Of a DNA stretch of 64,000 nucleotides, positions 10,321 to 20,869 are shown in pieces. Position numbers and translations under genes: made by a program. The stretch spans positions 40,153,101 through 40,217,100 of the forward strand of contig CM067306.1 in NCBI GenBank assembly GCA_034231615.1, written 5' to 3'. The notes under the pieces were generated by a model. It did not search any database. It had not been told where the DNA came from and was given only the letters and a program-made list of their open reading frames with translations. Within the stretch, counting starts at the first letter, position 1, and each line of letters begins with the position of its first letter. This DNA comes from Meghimatium bilineatum. Lineage: Eukaryota > Mollusca > Gastropoda > Stylommatophora > Philomycidae.

Positions 10321-10972
10321 ATGATTAAGAGTATATTTATACCAACACTATGCTACCAATGCCAGACTTGGAAACTGACATCTACACATAATAAAAATAT
10401 CGAAACTTGCGAAATGAAACGTCTAAGGAAGGCTATTGGAGTCACCAGATTCGACAAAATGCGCAGTGAGACCATCAGAAATACAAGTATCACAGCATGC
10501 ATCGAATATAAAGAGAGACAACAGATAAAATGGTTTGGACATCTTTTGAGGATGAACGATCATAAGAGCTTATAACAAACTGGAATCAGGAAACAGAGCC
10601 AAGGGCAGGTCTAGGAACAGATGGATAAATAATATCAAGACCGTCCTGAATAAATATAACTACATCTCAACCAGAGCAATACACCTGACTCTGGAACGCA
10701 GACTACATCTTCACAAATCTCTACGTTCAACGGCAAGTGGGGAAGCCACGACAAAACCACCTAGGCATAGACGATTGATAATTTCTCTAATTCTTTCTCC
10801 ATACATGTTAGATATTGCTACTTTAGAATTTATGTCTTTAATCAAAACAAAATGTTATAATAAATATTTATGACAATACGGTGATACTTTTAGACTCGCA
10901 CATCGCTCTGGGAAAAAAAAGGGTTAATATTAATAAAATAAAATGGATAACCTTATAGAACAACTCTTGGGA

Positions 10973-11475
10973 TTAACGGGAATTGAACCAGGTCCGTTCT
11001 AGCTGCACCAAATCACTTAGCAACTCAAATAAACGGGGTTTTCCGGACTTAACTACTATAACAAGACAAGCAAAAGACAAAAGAAAAATACTGACAGCAG
11101 AAATGACATGTCTACGAAGAATACTCGAAGTGTCGTTAAGAGATAGAAAAGAGATAGAATTAGAAATGATAACATCAGACAGATAACCAAAACAATACCA
11201 GTATTGGAAAACATCAAAAGAAAATAGATCAAGTGGTTTTCACACTCTTCCAGACTACCAATAAATAGCATGCCACAAATGGCCATGACACATAGACGGC
11301 TATAAAGCCAGAGGCAGACCATGCAAAAGATGGATCACAGAAATTAAAGAAGCTACAAGAACAAGCTTACAAACAGCACAAAAGAAGGTCATCTTCATAG
11401 AATCCCACCCCCTGACACCGCAAGACAAACAAGGGCCACAGCGTATAGATGGATGGATAAACAAACTTTTAGTGT
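10973..11475 (+). pseudogene. LINE 3' end with GATA-type tail (copy 1)
   Basis: Begins with a tRNA-like piece (gggaattgaaccaggtccg). It continues as EMTCLRRILEVSLRDRKEI and, in other frames, YKARGRPCKRWITEIKEATR and TPQDKQGPQRIDGW. It ends in atagatggatggataaa. The same 3' end recurs at 485-555, 41620-41860, 44645-44885 and 49805-50000. Confidence 0.75.
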
Positions 11476-11509
11476 CTATTGTCTATCACCAGGTGGATGA
11501 GGGTCAAAA

Positions 11510-11900
11510 TATCGAAACTTGCCATTAAACGTAGGGATGGTGACTTGGAGCTTTAGTTGTCTATCCAAGACCAGATGTGTCGACTTGCTGCGCTGAATCC
11601 GTATTTGTTCAGGGTTGTCTTGATGTTATCTGTCCATCTTCTATATCTTCCTCTGGCCTTGTATTGGATCTTCTCATGTTATATGTTCGTGTTGGTAGCT
11701 GGCTATTGCTCATTCTCATAAGGTGTCCAAACCATTTTGTTTGTTGTTTCTCGAAGTATTTTGTGCATGTTCTTATACCGATTCTTCTCCTGATTTCAAC
11801 ATTTTTTTCATTTTGTCTCGTTTGGTCACTCTTGCGACTTTTCTCAGACATTTCATCTCACATGTTGTAAATTTTATCTGCTGGGCTGCTGTCAACTAAC
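11510..11900 (-). pseudogene. LINE C-terminal remnant (copy 1)
   Basis: Minus strand gives RIGIRTCTKYFEKQQTKWFGHLMRMSN, TRTYNMRRSNTRPEEDIED, and downstream a tail equivalent to NTDSAQQVDTSGLG. This is the post-RT region of a LINE. It is convergent with the plus-strand fragment ending at 11475. Confidence 0.76.
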
Positions 11901-12184
11901 CACAGATTTGACTAACAATATCACATCTCCCAAAAATGATGCGATTTTGTCAAGACATTCAAACTGTGTACTCATATCACTGAGAATGGAGTTTAAGAAA
12001 AGAAATTAAGAAAAGGACTTTTACAACAACAACCTTTAGTCTCAAGAATTCTTCATGTATCCCCATGCTTCCTAGGTAAATTTACTTGTATAAGCTATTA
12101 TTTGAACGGCATTGTACTGTCTCTACTTTATTTATGTTTACAAATAGGTCTATTGTCCATCGGTTACGAATACGGATGTTCTAT

Positions 12185-12925
12185 GTTTGTGTTCCTGAGG
12201 ATACTTCAATGCCTGTACTGAATGGGATGTTGGATTTTGTTGTAATAGTCCTTGTCTCAATTGGTCTGTTCTTTTGGCTACCTTGAGATCGTGTACCTTT
12301 CTCCAGTTCACCATAGTGAAGTATCTTTGGCAGGCGATTGTCTGGCATACGCACCAAATGAACTGTCCAATGAATCTGTGTTTGCATCAGGATGTTGCCA
12401 ATGCTGGGGATACCGGCTCTGTATAGTCAATGCTAGGGATACCAGCACTGTCAAGAACAATGGTATCTGTAATCTTGCCTTGCCATCTGATGTTCATAAC
12501 TTTTCTGAGACAAGTTGTGTGAAAGTCATTGAGGTTCCTCACATGACGTCTATACACAGTCCATGTTTCACTAGCGTATAACAGCACTGGAATTACCACT
12601 GGTCTGTAAACTTTCAGCTTAGCCTGTAGAGTAATGCCATTTCTACGCCAAACATATGCGTACAATCTGCCGAAATCACTGCTTGTCTTGGCGATCTTGT
12701 ATACATTTCATCATCAGAGTTGTAACTTTGTGATAAAGTACTACCTTTATCTGAATGTGATAATGTGAATCTGTTCACAACTTTCAATGCTACGCCATTT
12801 ACCTTTGTGCAGTGCTCAAGATAGCTTTTGCTAGGTGCTGGTTGTAACATGACTTCTGTTTTCTCTGTGCTAATAGTAAATCCACAGTTAAATATATTCC
12901 ATAACATTATACATGTATATACAAA
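12185..12925 (-). pseudogene. LINE reverse transcriptase C-terminal remnant before innexin exon (copy 1)
   Basis: Minus strand in order: TISTEKTEVMLQPAPSKSY, KVNGVALKVVNRFTL, then (new frame) VWRRNGITLQAKLKVYRPVV, LLYASETWTVYRRHVRNL, TCLRKVMNIRWQGKITDT, and (new frame) HLVRMPDNRLPKILHYGEL. This matches a widespread animal LINE RT C-terminus, broken by at least two frameshifts. It ends about 50 bp upstream of the innexin exon, on the opposite strand. Confidence 0.88.
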
Positions 12926-12971
12926 CAAAAATAATTGTTATGTAATCAGAGCTTTCTTGATATCTCTCAAG

Positions 12972-13102
12972 GCCTCCAGTGATCACAGTGCTTTTGACAA
13001 AGTTTGCTAACAGCGCTCTCAGAAGTCAGATCAGGGACGATGATTTCATTGATCAGTTAAACCATTGGGCAAGCACTGGAATCCTGACAGCACTAGCCAT
13101 AG
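12972..13102 (+). CDS. innexin, N-terminal-side exon (copy 1)
   Basis: Innexins form invertebrate gap junctions and hemichannels in the plasma membrane. This exon encodes the end of the cytoplasmic N-terminus and the start of the first membrane helix: it contains the family motif DDDFIDQLNHW followed by the hydrophobic run TGILTALAIG. The donor is gtcagt at 13103, after phase 1 (gcc ata g). Joining to the acceptor at 15001-15002 restores the frame as LAI-G-IGAKQYVGDPIHCW, the expected innexin sequence. The 5' edge is uncertain: AG dinucleotides at 12970-12971, 12978-12979 and 12987-12988 are all possible acceptors. An in-frame TGA lies just upstream with no ATG in between, so an initiator exon must lie further upstream; I could not find it. 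A LINE remnant ends about 50 bp upstream. Confidence 0.85.
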
Positions 13103-13364
13103 GTCAGTTTATTAGTGTAGACGATCTGAAAACTGTTATACTCATCTGATCATGTCTCTCTGCTGTACTTATCATCATCATCATCATCATATTAGATCAT
13201 CTAAAACATGTAATAGTCATCTAATCATGTCTCTCCACTGTACTCTCTCATCACCATCGGGTTAGAACTTCTAAAACCTCATTATAATGTCACCTTCCTA
13301 CTGTACTCTTGTCATAATTTGCACATAAAACACACTTTTAAAACTAATTCTTAAAGTTTATGCT

Positions 13365-13557
13365 AAATATGTGTATTAATGCTAAATATGTGTATTAATG
13401 CTAAATATGTGTATTAATGCTAAATATGTGTATTAATGCTAAATAGGCCTATGTGTATTAATGCTAAATATGTGTATTAATGCTAAATATGTGTATTAAT
13501 GCTAAATATGTGTATTAATGCTAAATATGTGTATTAATGCTAAATATGTGTATTAAT
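13365..13557. repeat. 19-bp VNTR in innexin intron (copy 1)
   Basis: About ten units of gctaaatatgtgtattaat, one carrying the variant gctaaataggcctatgtgt. It lies 260 bp downstream of the innexin exon donor. Confidence 0.93.
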
Positions 13558-13579
13558 TGTGAATATTTTTTTGGACCAT

Positions 13580-13835
13580 TTCTATGTTCATTCTCATTCA
13601 AACTCTTTCAGGTTCATAGGATTTAGTCCAAAGAATGAAATGTATTATTTTGTGCTTTGCTACTTGGATGTGGTATCTGTGCCTTACAACCGAACACATC
13701 ATGGCATTTTAGTTGCTTTAACCTTCAACTTGAAGCTGACCCCCACCTCTAACTCTCCTTAATCGTCTCAACATGCATTGCAAGACACATACATTCTTTG
13801 CTTCCCTTTTGAGCCTGAAAACATGCTGGTATAAT
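13580..13835 (-). mobile_element. SINE-A, degraded, in innexin intron (copy 1)
   Basis: Diverged reverse-oriented SINE-A: ttcattctcattcaaactctt, ggatttagtccaaagaatg, later tttgcttcccttttgagcctg. It follows the 19-bp array. The copy-2 partner begins near 63855 and runs off the window end. Confidence 0.65.
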
Positions 13836-13867
13836 TATTTTAACAATTTTTATTTAGTGTTCAAAAG

Positions 13868-14105
13868 TCATATAGGATTGACTTCACTGTATTCGGCTTC
13901 CCATATATATTCCATCACGCTCAACGAATCAGCATGCTGCCTGCTAAGGGTACCACTCATAGCACGTAACTCCGTAGCTTCAAGCGATAATCCACAGGGA
14001 TCTATACAAATATCCACCTTGTAAACAAGACAACACAAGCCGGATTCGAACGCATAACCTCTTGAACACAAAGCAAACAGCTAAACCACTACACTAGGGA
14101 GATCC
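13868..14105 (-). mobile_element. tRNA-derived SINE in innexin intron
   Basis: Read on the minus strand, a tRNA-like head has an A-box-like tagtgtagtggtttagc and a perfect B box gttcgaatcc. A ~150-bp body follows (cttgtttacaa, gatccctgtggattatc, gttacgtgctatgagtgg). A relative lies at 32515-32735. Confidence 0.72.
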
Positions 14106-14149
14106 CTTAACAATTTGTATTTTTAATGTGCTAGCCATCCTTCTGTTTC

Positions 14150-14392
14150 TGTGACCCAAGAGGGAATCAATAAATAGCACCGCTGTGACCTAACATACAT
14201 GTCTTAGGAGGCACTTAAGAAGTTGAGCTGGATGTCCCATCCCGTAAATCAGTGATCCAAAAGCCATGCTGAAGTCAGATATATCATGGCACGGATACCG
14301 TAGACAAGCTGTAAACCATAGCACAATGCATTACTTTCTAAAGACTATATTCTGCTAACCAATAGGAGTTTGAGAACAAACACAGAAGAACA
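14150..14392 (+). mobile_element. SINE-A, diverged, in innexin intron
   Basis: Forward-oriented diverged SINE-A: gctggatgtcccatcccg, ccatgctgaagtcag, ggagtttgagaacaaacacagaagaa. The second SINE-A relative in the same intron. Confidence 0.65.
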
Positions 14393-15002
14393 ATATTATT
14401 TTGTAATCCACTGATAATTCTTACACACTTGATCCTTTCTGATCTTTTAGTTTTAAATTGAGTGTCATAAACCAGAAATGGGACTGAAAGAAACCTTGAA
14501 GGCTTAACCACTTTCACACACTAGATAATTATATTACCATTCTCTGACCAGGAGCTCAATTGAAGGATGATAAAAAAATTTCAAGGGAGACAAGAACTGA
14601 CTTATAATAAATTAGTAGATCATTCACACTACCTAGACAAACCACAGTATCACATTCTAAGGGTAGGCAATTGCCATAAGGTGGACAATAAATACATATG
14701 GCTCAGCATATTCTAAGAGTAAGCAATTGCATTAGGTGGACAATAAATACATATGGCTGAGACACGTCTACTATATAAGACTAACAGATTAACATTTTAA
14801 GTTCCATATTTATATATGATGGGGTCTTTGTTACCTCTAATATTTTATGGTAGTGTGTCCTGATATAACCTAATTGGACTTTGTCCGCTGATTGAAAGGG
14901 GCACTCCTCTCCAAAAGAGAGGCAAACTCATTAACTACCTACCGATTTTAAGTTCCAAGTGTGACTTACCATTGTATGATCCATTTTTTCATTACTTCTT
15001 AG

Positions 15003-15162
15003 GTATTGGAGCCAAACAGTATGTAGGTGACCCTATTCATTGCTGGGTCCCAGCTGAGTATAAAAAGAAACATTTTCAAAAATATTCAGACAGCTACTGT
15101 TGGGTTCATCCCATGTATAGCTATTCCTTTGAGGAGCAAATACCTGCAGATGCTGCTGACAG
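15003..15162 (+). CDS. innexin, exon for first extracellular loop
   Basis: Internal exon of 160 bp bounded by AG at 15001-15002 and the donor gtaaac at 15163. It encodes the innexin signature QYVGDPIHCW and the rest of extracellular loop 1, including the second conserved loop cysteine in DSYCWVHPMYS. The tail SFEEQIPADAADR runs in frame into the next exon (ac ag | g tgg, giving DRWFND). In innexins the two loop-1 cysteines form disulfides needed for hemichannel docking. The last ~35 bp of the exon plus its donor are repeated four more times in the following intron (see 15163-15385). Identification is firm; the start and end are fixed by frame and splice consensus. Confidence 0.93.
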
Positions 15163-15385
15163 GTAAACTATTTTTATTTACTTTGAGGATCAAATACCTG
15201 TAAAAGCTGTTGACAGGTAAACTATGCTGTTCCTTTCAGGAACAAATACCTGCAAATGCTGCTGACAGGTAAACTATATTATTCCTTTCAGTATCAAATA
15301 CCTGCAAAAGCTGTTGACATGTAAACTATGTTATTCCTTTTAGGATCAAATACCTGCAAATTTTGCTGACAGGTAAACTATTTTG
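15163..15385 (+). repeat. tandem copies of innexin exon end plus donor site
   Basis: Four imperfect copies of a ~50-55-bp unit derived from the 3' end of the preceding exon and its splice donor (caaatacctgcaaatgctg ... gacaggtaaactat). In two units the exonic tccttt-gag has become cctttcag, creating an acceptor-like site 29 bp before an intact donor-like ag|gtaaac. One unit has lost the donor G (gacatgtaaac). The units sit in the intron between the loop-1 exon and the terminal exon. What is seen is the repeat; use of these sites in splicing is inference. Confidence 0.85.
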
Positions 15386-15569
15386 TATTTAAAGTGATAA
15401 CACTAAGGATAACATGTTATAGTTAAGTTACTGTTACTAATAAAACTAATAAATAGTAAAATATGAAATTTAAAATATTGTATATGAAAAAAAAATAGCA
15501 AGGATTTTTTTTCCACATTGCGGATCAATAAGGACTTTTATCAAAAATCAAATAAACAAACTGCCCATG

Positions 15570-15842
15570 TGTTGCTGGTTCCAAGAGGGGCACAAATAAT
15601 AGCAATACTGTTTACTTTCCATGCATGTCGTAAGTGGCAACTAAGGAGATCATGTGGTGGAGTTGGTTGTCCAATCTTATACAGGGTCAAAGCGACCCAA
15701 AGCCATGCGGAAGTCTGATATGTCAAGCTGAAAATCGCAGATATTATAGCAATGATGTAAACCATGACATAATGCATTCCGTTCTCCTGACTACATCCTG
15801 CTAATCTGCAGTTTGAGAATGAATGCAGAAGAAGAAGAAGAA
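15570..15842 (+). mobile_element. SINE-A in second innexin intron
   Basis: Forward copy: cccatgtgttgctggttcc, gcatgtcgtaagtggcaac, gccatgcggaagtctgat, ending in agaagaagaagaaa. Moderately diverged. Confidence 0.75.
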
Positions 15843-16019
15843 ATAAACAAGTAAAATAAATAATTCAAATCAATCAATCAATGCAAGCAATACACTTGAA
15901 TTCTCTTACCACTGCCTACCAGTGTATTAACAACAAAAACAAACGAGTGCAATATTTATCATGTTACATTTATTTTTCATTCATAATATTTTAAATTTCA
16001 TTATTTTGCTAAATTAATG

Positions 16020-16200
16020 AATAACAAGAACCACTGTTAACAAGCGTGAACTTTGTGTAACAAGAACCACTGTTAACAAGCGTGAACTTTGTGTAACAAG
16101 AACCACTGTTAACAAGCGTGAACTTTGTGTAACAAGAACCACTGTTAACAAGCATGAACTTTGTGTAACAAGAACCACTGTTAACAAGCGTAAACTTTGT
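16020..16200. repeat. 36-bp minisatellite, 5 units
   Basis: Unit aacaagaaccactgttaac + aagcgtgaactttgtgt, about 36 bp, five nearly identical copies in the second innexin intron. Confidence 0.9.
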
Positions 16201-16254
16201 AAATTCCTATTGTACAGAGACATTCCTCAACAACAAATAATTTTATTTAAATAC

Positions 16255-16452
16255 GGTGGAAAGTGGAAGAAGACAAGGTGGCCAGAAAAAGACATTGCTG
16301 GATAATATCAAGAACTGGCAGAGTGTGAAGTTTCCAAACTCATCAGGATGGTAGAGGATAGAGATACATGGAGATCTTTGTGCATTAAATGTCTCTTTAT
16401 GTGATTCCCTTTGACTTTTCCCTCAAGTAAGGTCTTCAATAAGGTGGCATGA
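16255..16452. pseudogene. two short LINE C-terminal fragments, opposite strands
   Basis: 16255-16385 on the plus strand resembles the Lys/Trp-rich tail of LINE reverse transcriptases (agaactggcagagtg, atggtagaggatagagatacatgg). 16385-16452 on the minus strand gives TLLKTLLEGKVKG, shared with the LINE fragments at 31600 and 38190. The junction is a rearrangement or nested insertion. It lies 70 bp before the terminal innexin exon. Confidence 0.6.
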
Positions 16453-16525
16453 TGGGTATTGGGTTTTATTATTATTATTATTATATTAATTATCAACTCA
16501 CTTACGGTTCTGTTTTTACTTCCAG

Positions 16526-17507
16526 GTGGTTCAACGACATAAGTTACTACAGATGGGTCTTCCTCATGTTTCTGCTTCAAGCCTTTCTTTTCAAATTTCC
16601 CAATTTGGTCTGGAAAAATTTAAAAAACTATTCAGGGCTAAATGTTTCTAAACTGGTCGGAATGGCATGGGACACTCACATGCTTACACAAGAAAAAAGA
16701 GATGAGAAAATGAACCATATGGCTATCTTTATTGACCGGTGGCTTAAAACATACTCCCAGTACAAATATAATGTGTTAACCAAATTTAGAGATAAATTTT
16801 CCAGAGTTATGTTTTGTTTTGGTAGACGTTCAGGAACTTACTTGAATGGTTTATATATGTTTGTCAAGATATTGTATTTAGCCAATATCATTGGTCAGTT
16901 TTTTTTACTCTCAGCATTCCTGGATTTGAACTTTTGGACATTTGGTATTTCAGCTCTGAAGAGCTTGAACAAACAAGGTAATTGGCAAGACCATTATAAC
17001 TTCCCAAGAATTGGTCTGTGTGATTACAAAATCAGGCAGCTGCAGAATGTGCGGACTTTCACTGTCCAGTGTGTTTTATCTATCAACTTGTTTCTAGAGA
17101 AAATGTATTTGATCTTGTGGTTCTGGTTGATGTTAGTGCTGGTTTGTGATGCTATCAATTTTGTCCAATGGTTGATCCAAAACTTGCGCCCACACAGCGG
17201 GGAATCATTCCTCACCAAATATTTACATCTACTTGAAATTGACCTGGAGGGACAGAAGAAACTTTTCATCAAATTTGTCCATACATACCTCCGTGTAGAT
17301 GGTATCTTTATGTTACGTATTGTGGCAGCTAACACAAGCGAGCTCCTTATTCTTGACCTCATTAAGCAGCTATGGAAAAAATTCAAGGATGCTCATGGTT
17401 TGATAGAGAATGATGAAGTGATCATACCTAATGGAGGCTCTCGCAATCCTTCTGCTCCTGCCATTGAAGATGAAGACTATGGTTTGCCACTAAAAAAAGT
17501 GGATTAA
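16526..17507 (+). CDS. innexin, terminal exon (TM2 to C-terminus)
   Basis: Large 3' coding exon, acceptor ttccag at 16520-16525, ending at TAA 17505-17507; it supplies about 326 residues. It begins RWFNDISYYRWVFLMF, with YYRWV as a variant of the innexin hallmark YYQWV in the second membrane helix. A cytoplasmic loop follows, then TM3 (GLYMFVKILYLANIIGQFF region). Loop 2 has both conserved cysteines (GLCDYKIRQLQNV and TVQCVLSINLF). TM4 follows (MYLILWFWLMLVLVCDAIN) and a cytoplasmic tail with TSELLILDLIKQLW. With the two upstream exons the protein is at least about 420 residues, normal for innexins. All four loop cysteines are intact, so the gene looks functional. Which paralogue it is cannot be told from this window. 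Confidence 0.96.
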
Positions 17508-17668
17508 TGTAATATTGTCACTGATAAACGCTAGAAGGCTAATGATCTTCTTCTTCTTTTCGTTCGGAGTTTGACATGTCTACACAGCAAGTCTGCTAAT
17601 GATAAAAACTGTTACTCCCAGTAGCTGAGTTGTGACTGCAGGTTATCATCATCACACACCAGACAAGT
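17508..17668 (+). other. likely innexin 3' UTR start
   Basis: Sequence between the innexin stop and the hAT miniature element. It includes a TTC-headed fragment (17542-17605) related to the element at 10058. No obvious polyadenylation signal before the hAT element, so the UTR may run through it. Confidence 0.4.
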
Positions 17669-17676
17669 CCCTAGAT

Positions 17677-18092
17677 CAGGGGTTGGGAACCTTTTTGTCT
17701 GATAGAGCCATGCACACCACATATTTTAAAAAATCATTCTGTGAGAGCCATACATTATGTTTAAAACTAAATATTCAAGTAAATGTGTGCATTTTGTGTA
17801 ATTTAAACACTAAAAGTACAAGAATTATGTCTCTGAATTCTTTTTAATAACATTGTCATGCTGTTGCTAATCAATAATGAGTATTTCTTACCATTAATGC
17901 GACTTCTGATGCTGAGCTGCAGTAGTCTGTAGCTCATTTGTAGAATGAAATATTGATATGCAATTAATGTGTAGATCAAATACGGTGATCTAAAGAAACA
18001 TTTTTTTTTATGATCAAGCATTTGTCTGCGAGCCAGATGCAGCCATCAATAGAGCCATATCTGACTCTCGAGCCATGGGCTCCAGACCCCTG
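17677..18092. mobile_element. non-autonomous hAT element, 416 bp
   Basis: Ends are caggggttgggaacc and the inverted ggctccagacccctg. The flanks are a perfect 8-bp duplication ccctagat at 17669-17676 and 18093-18100. The interior repeats the 'gagccat' phrase typical of animal hAT miniature elements and has no coding capacity. It lies 170 bp downstream of the innexin stop codon, probably in or near its 3' UTR. Confidence 0.9.
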
Positions 18093-18257
18093 CCCTAGAT
18101 GCTCTGATTCCCGCCTCTAAATTCATGAGTGTAGCGGCCGACAATTAAATTTTTTATATCTTTGTATCTCTATTATGTTTCTATTTACAGGCAGTTCCAA
18201 TCTGTTCAGTAATCTAATCAATCTTGAGAGCAATCATGATTCATACTTTTGAATATC

Positions 18258-18365
18258 TTTGTTTCTTCTTCTTCTTCAGCGTTCATTCTCAAACTCCCAC
18301 TGGATCACTCTTGTAGAAGGACATTGGCCATACCATATTTCCAGCAGAATGTAGTCCAGAGAATC
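18258..18365 (-). mobile_element. SINE-B fragment
   Basis: ttcttcttcttcagcgttcat, tctcaaactcccactggat, ccagcagaatgtagtccagag. The distal half is lost where the 30-bp array begins. Confidence 0.7.
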
Positions 18366-18375
18366 AATCCAATGA

Positions 18376-18930
18376 CATATCTATTGTACATGAACTATAA
18401 CTGACATTTCCCTCTGCACATGAACTATAACTGACATTTCCCTCTGCACATGAACTATAACTGACATTGCCCTTTGCACATGAACTATATCCGAGTGATC
18501 AATCCAATGACATATCTATTGTACATGAACTATAACTGACATTTCCCTCTGCACATGAACTATAACTGACATTGCCCTCTGCACATGAACTATAACTGAC
18601 ATTTCCCTCAGCACATGAACTATAACTGACATTGCCCTCTGCACATGAACTATAACTGACATTGCCCTCAGCACATGAACTATAACTGACATTGCCCTCA
18701 GCACATGAACTATAACTGACATTGGCCTCAGCACATGAACTATAACTGACATTGCCCTCTGCACATGAACTATAACTGACATTGCCCTCAGCACATGAAC
18801 TATAACTGACATTGCCCTCAGCACATGAACTATAACTGACATTGGCCTCAGCACATGAACTATAACTGACATTCCCTCAGCACATGAACTATAACTGATA
18901 TTGCCCTCAGCACATGAACTATATCCTAGT
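18376..18930. repeat. 30-bp minisatellite
   Basis: About 17-18 units of gcacatgaactataactgac + attgccctca (variants ttccctct, tggcctca). A longer segment starting atcaatccaatgacatatct appears twice, 134 bp apart (about 18364 and 18498). A partial SINE-B (18258-18365, minus) lies immediately upstream. Confidence 0.93.
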
Positions 18931-19199
18931 GATCCAGTGATGATCTATTGATACTATGACCATATCCCTGTGGGATGTGACATTAAAAAACTCATAGTTT
19001 CTATAAGAAACTTATTGTTATTGTTATTCTAAAATTGTTATTTAAATATGTCAATATGATATTAGTTTGTTATAAGTATTTATGTTTTTCAGATAGTTGC
19101 TGTCTGTCAGGAAATGAAAATTTATGCTTTCTTGCAACATGCCATAAAACAAACAAGTATTTGATGATCTTCTGTGATGTCATCTTGCTTTTTTATCTG

Positions 19200-19510
19200 T
19201 TATGAAGACCTACATAATTATGTCAGTGTTGAGTTATACGTAATGTACATACTTATGTCACGGTTGTGTTATACTGTTATATGTGGTGTACATACTTATG
19301 TTACAGTTGTGTTATATGTAATGTACATACTTATGTATGGTTATGTTATACTGTTATATGTAGTGTGCATACTTATGTCACAGTTATGTTATATGAAATG
19401 TACTTACTTATATCACGGTTATGTTATACTGTTACATGTAATGTACATACTTATGTCACAGTTGTGTTATATGTAATGTACATACTTATGTTACAGTTGT
19501 GTTATACGAA
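19200..19510. repeat. 35/43-bp alternating tandem repeat
   Basis: Units gttatatgtaatgtacatac + ttatgtcacagttgt alternate with a longer form containing actgttat. About eight units; open reading frames across it follow from low stop density. Confidence 0.8.
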
Positions 19511-19589
19511 AACTCGAGAATTTAAATGACCATCCTCCTTTTATAAGAACCAAAACAATCTTCCACTATAAATACATGTCTCCCCATAT

Positions 19590-19840
19590 GTCGCCAGAGC
19601 ACTAATGAGCAAAGAATAGTACACTTTACCTTCAATGCATGTCATAATTGGTGATTAAGGAGGTTATAGGGTGGAATTAATTGTCAACATAGGGTCAAAG
19701 TAACCAAGATGCCATGCTGAAGTTGGATGTGCTCCACTGAAAGGTACAGAAAAGCTGTAAACAACGCATTCATTTATCGGGACAACATTCTGTTAATCTG
19801 CAGAATTTTGAGAATGAATGCAGAAGAAGAAGAAGAAAAA
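19590..19840 (+). mobile_element. SINE-A, diverged
   Basis: caatgcatgtcataattggtg, gttatagggtggaattaattg, ccatgctgaagttggatgtg, ending gaatgcagaagaagaagaag. Confidence 0.65.
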
Positions 19841-20499
19841 TAAATGTTAAAATAAAAATATCACAGCAGAAATAACTTATGTGTTCACTCTTCTTCAGTG
19901 TTCACTCTTCTTCAGTGTTCACTCTTCTTATTCTGTGTTCAATCTCTAATAATCAACATGCAGATTGAGCAGCAGAGTATGAAATAATCAGCACGAATAT
20001 TAATGTAGTTTGAGTTGTGTTAGTGTGGTCAGAGTTTTGTTAGTTTCAGGGCAACAATGCTTTATTTTTTCTTTTCTGCTCAATACATCCGATCTCTGCA
20101 TGATTTTAATTTTAATGTGCTTCCCCAGCCTGTGACAGACGTCCTGCTGCTAGGCATCTAAATTCATTCGCAAATGTCTTCTGGCTAATTTATTTTTATC
20201 TCCAAGAACTGCCATCAATAAAGCTCTTTTATCCTTGTATATAATGGTAAGGTATCTCCAGAGCTTTCTTTCATACCAGGAAACTTCAACTCAACACTGT
20301 GCAATGCTTTGACAAGAAGCTTTCTACTCAGAGGGGGTAGACGATAATTGTATAGGCCTACTAGGGATGAAATGCTGTAGGTCGTTCTGAAGTCCAGAGT
20401 AAAGTCTTGCTATATAGTCACACAATTTATTCGGGTTTACTGTTGCATGGTCGTTAGCCTGATTGGTCACTGGTTAGACATTGAAATCTGTTGTCTTGT

Positions 20500-20740
20500 T
20501 CACAGACTGTAGTCTTGAAAATGAAATGTGTTGTATCATGGTTTCCAGCTTGGTTGCAATATCTACATTGTTTGGCTTGACACGTCCAACTTCAGCATGG
20601 CTTTTAGATTATTTTAGCCTATGGGATGGGACAGCCAACCCACGTCACCCGTAACGTCCTCGGTAGCTTCTTACAACATGCATGACATGTTTCAGTACTG
20701 ATATTCTTTGCTCCCTTATTGGACCCTGTCAACAAACAGG
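20500..20740 (-). mobile_element. SINE-A, diverged
   Basis: tgtagtcttgaaaatgaaatg, cacgtccaacttcagcatggc, atgggatgggacagccaaccc, ctttgctcccttattggacc. The GAA-tail end is missing. Confidence 0.68.
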
Positions 20741-20869
20741 TAAAAGAAAAACGAATCTAACTCAATATGCCAGCAAACATAATATAGGAACAAACATTAT
20801 TTTGTCTGAGAAGCGACCAATGCTGATCTAGCGGTTCATGGGCTCATGTCACTTGACTCAAACTGACCA

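Larger units (their letters stand above)
9555..10720 (+). pseudogene. LINE reverse transcriptase remnant split by two insertions (copy 1)
   Basis: Three pieces form one degenerate protein. First is DEEKLQTHMNSLSRICNKY (palm domain, about 9565-9724). Second is FKYLGVIFTEDRQLDRDI and on to HPKIIMEIK (about 9914-10057). Third is IKSIFIPTLCYQCQTWKL, EMKRLRKAIGVTRFDK and IKWFGHLLRMNDHKSL (10324-10572), followed by a broken tail. The interruptions are a SINE-B (9736-9902) with an 11-bp target duplication and a different TTC-headed element (about 10058-10320). Confidence 0.82.
1..13726. repeat. large duplicated segment, copy 1
   Basis: Collinear with 49337-64000, differing by scattered substitutions, small indels and tandem-array lengths. 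It begins before position 1; the right breakpoint is not reached because the partner runs off the window end. Confidence 0.95.

Noticed and set aside
18516-18872. 118-codon minus-strand ORF of MSVIVHVLRA repeats
   Set aside because: Pure product of the 30-bp minisatellite.
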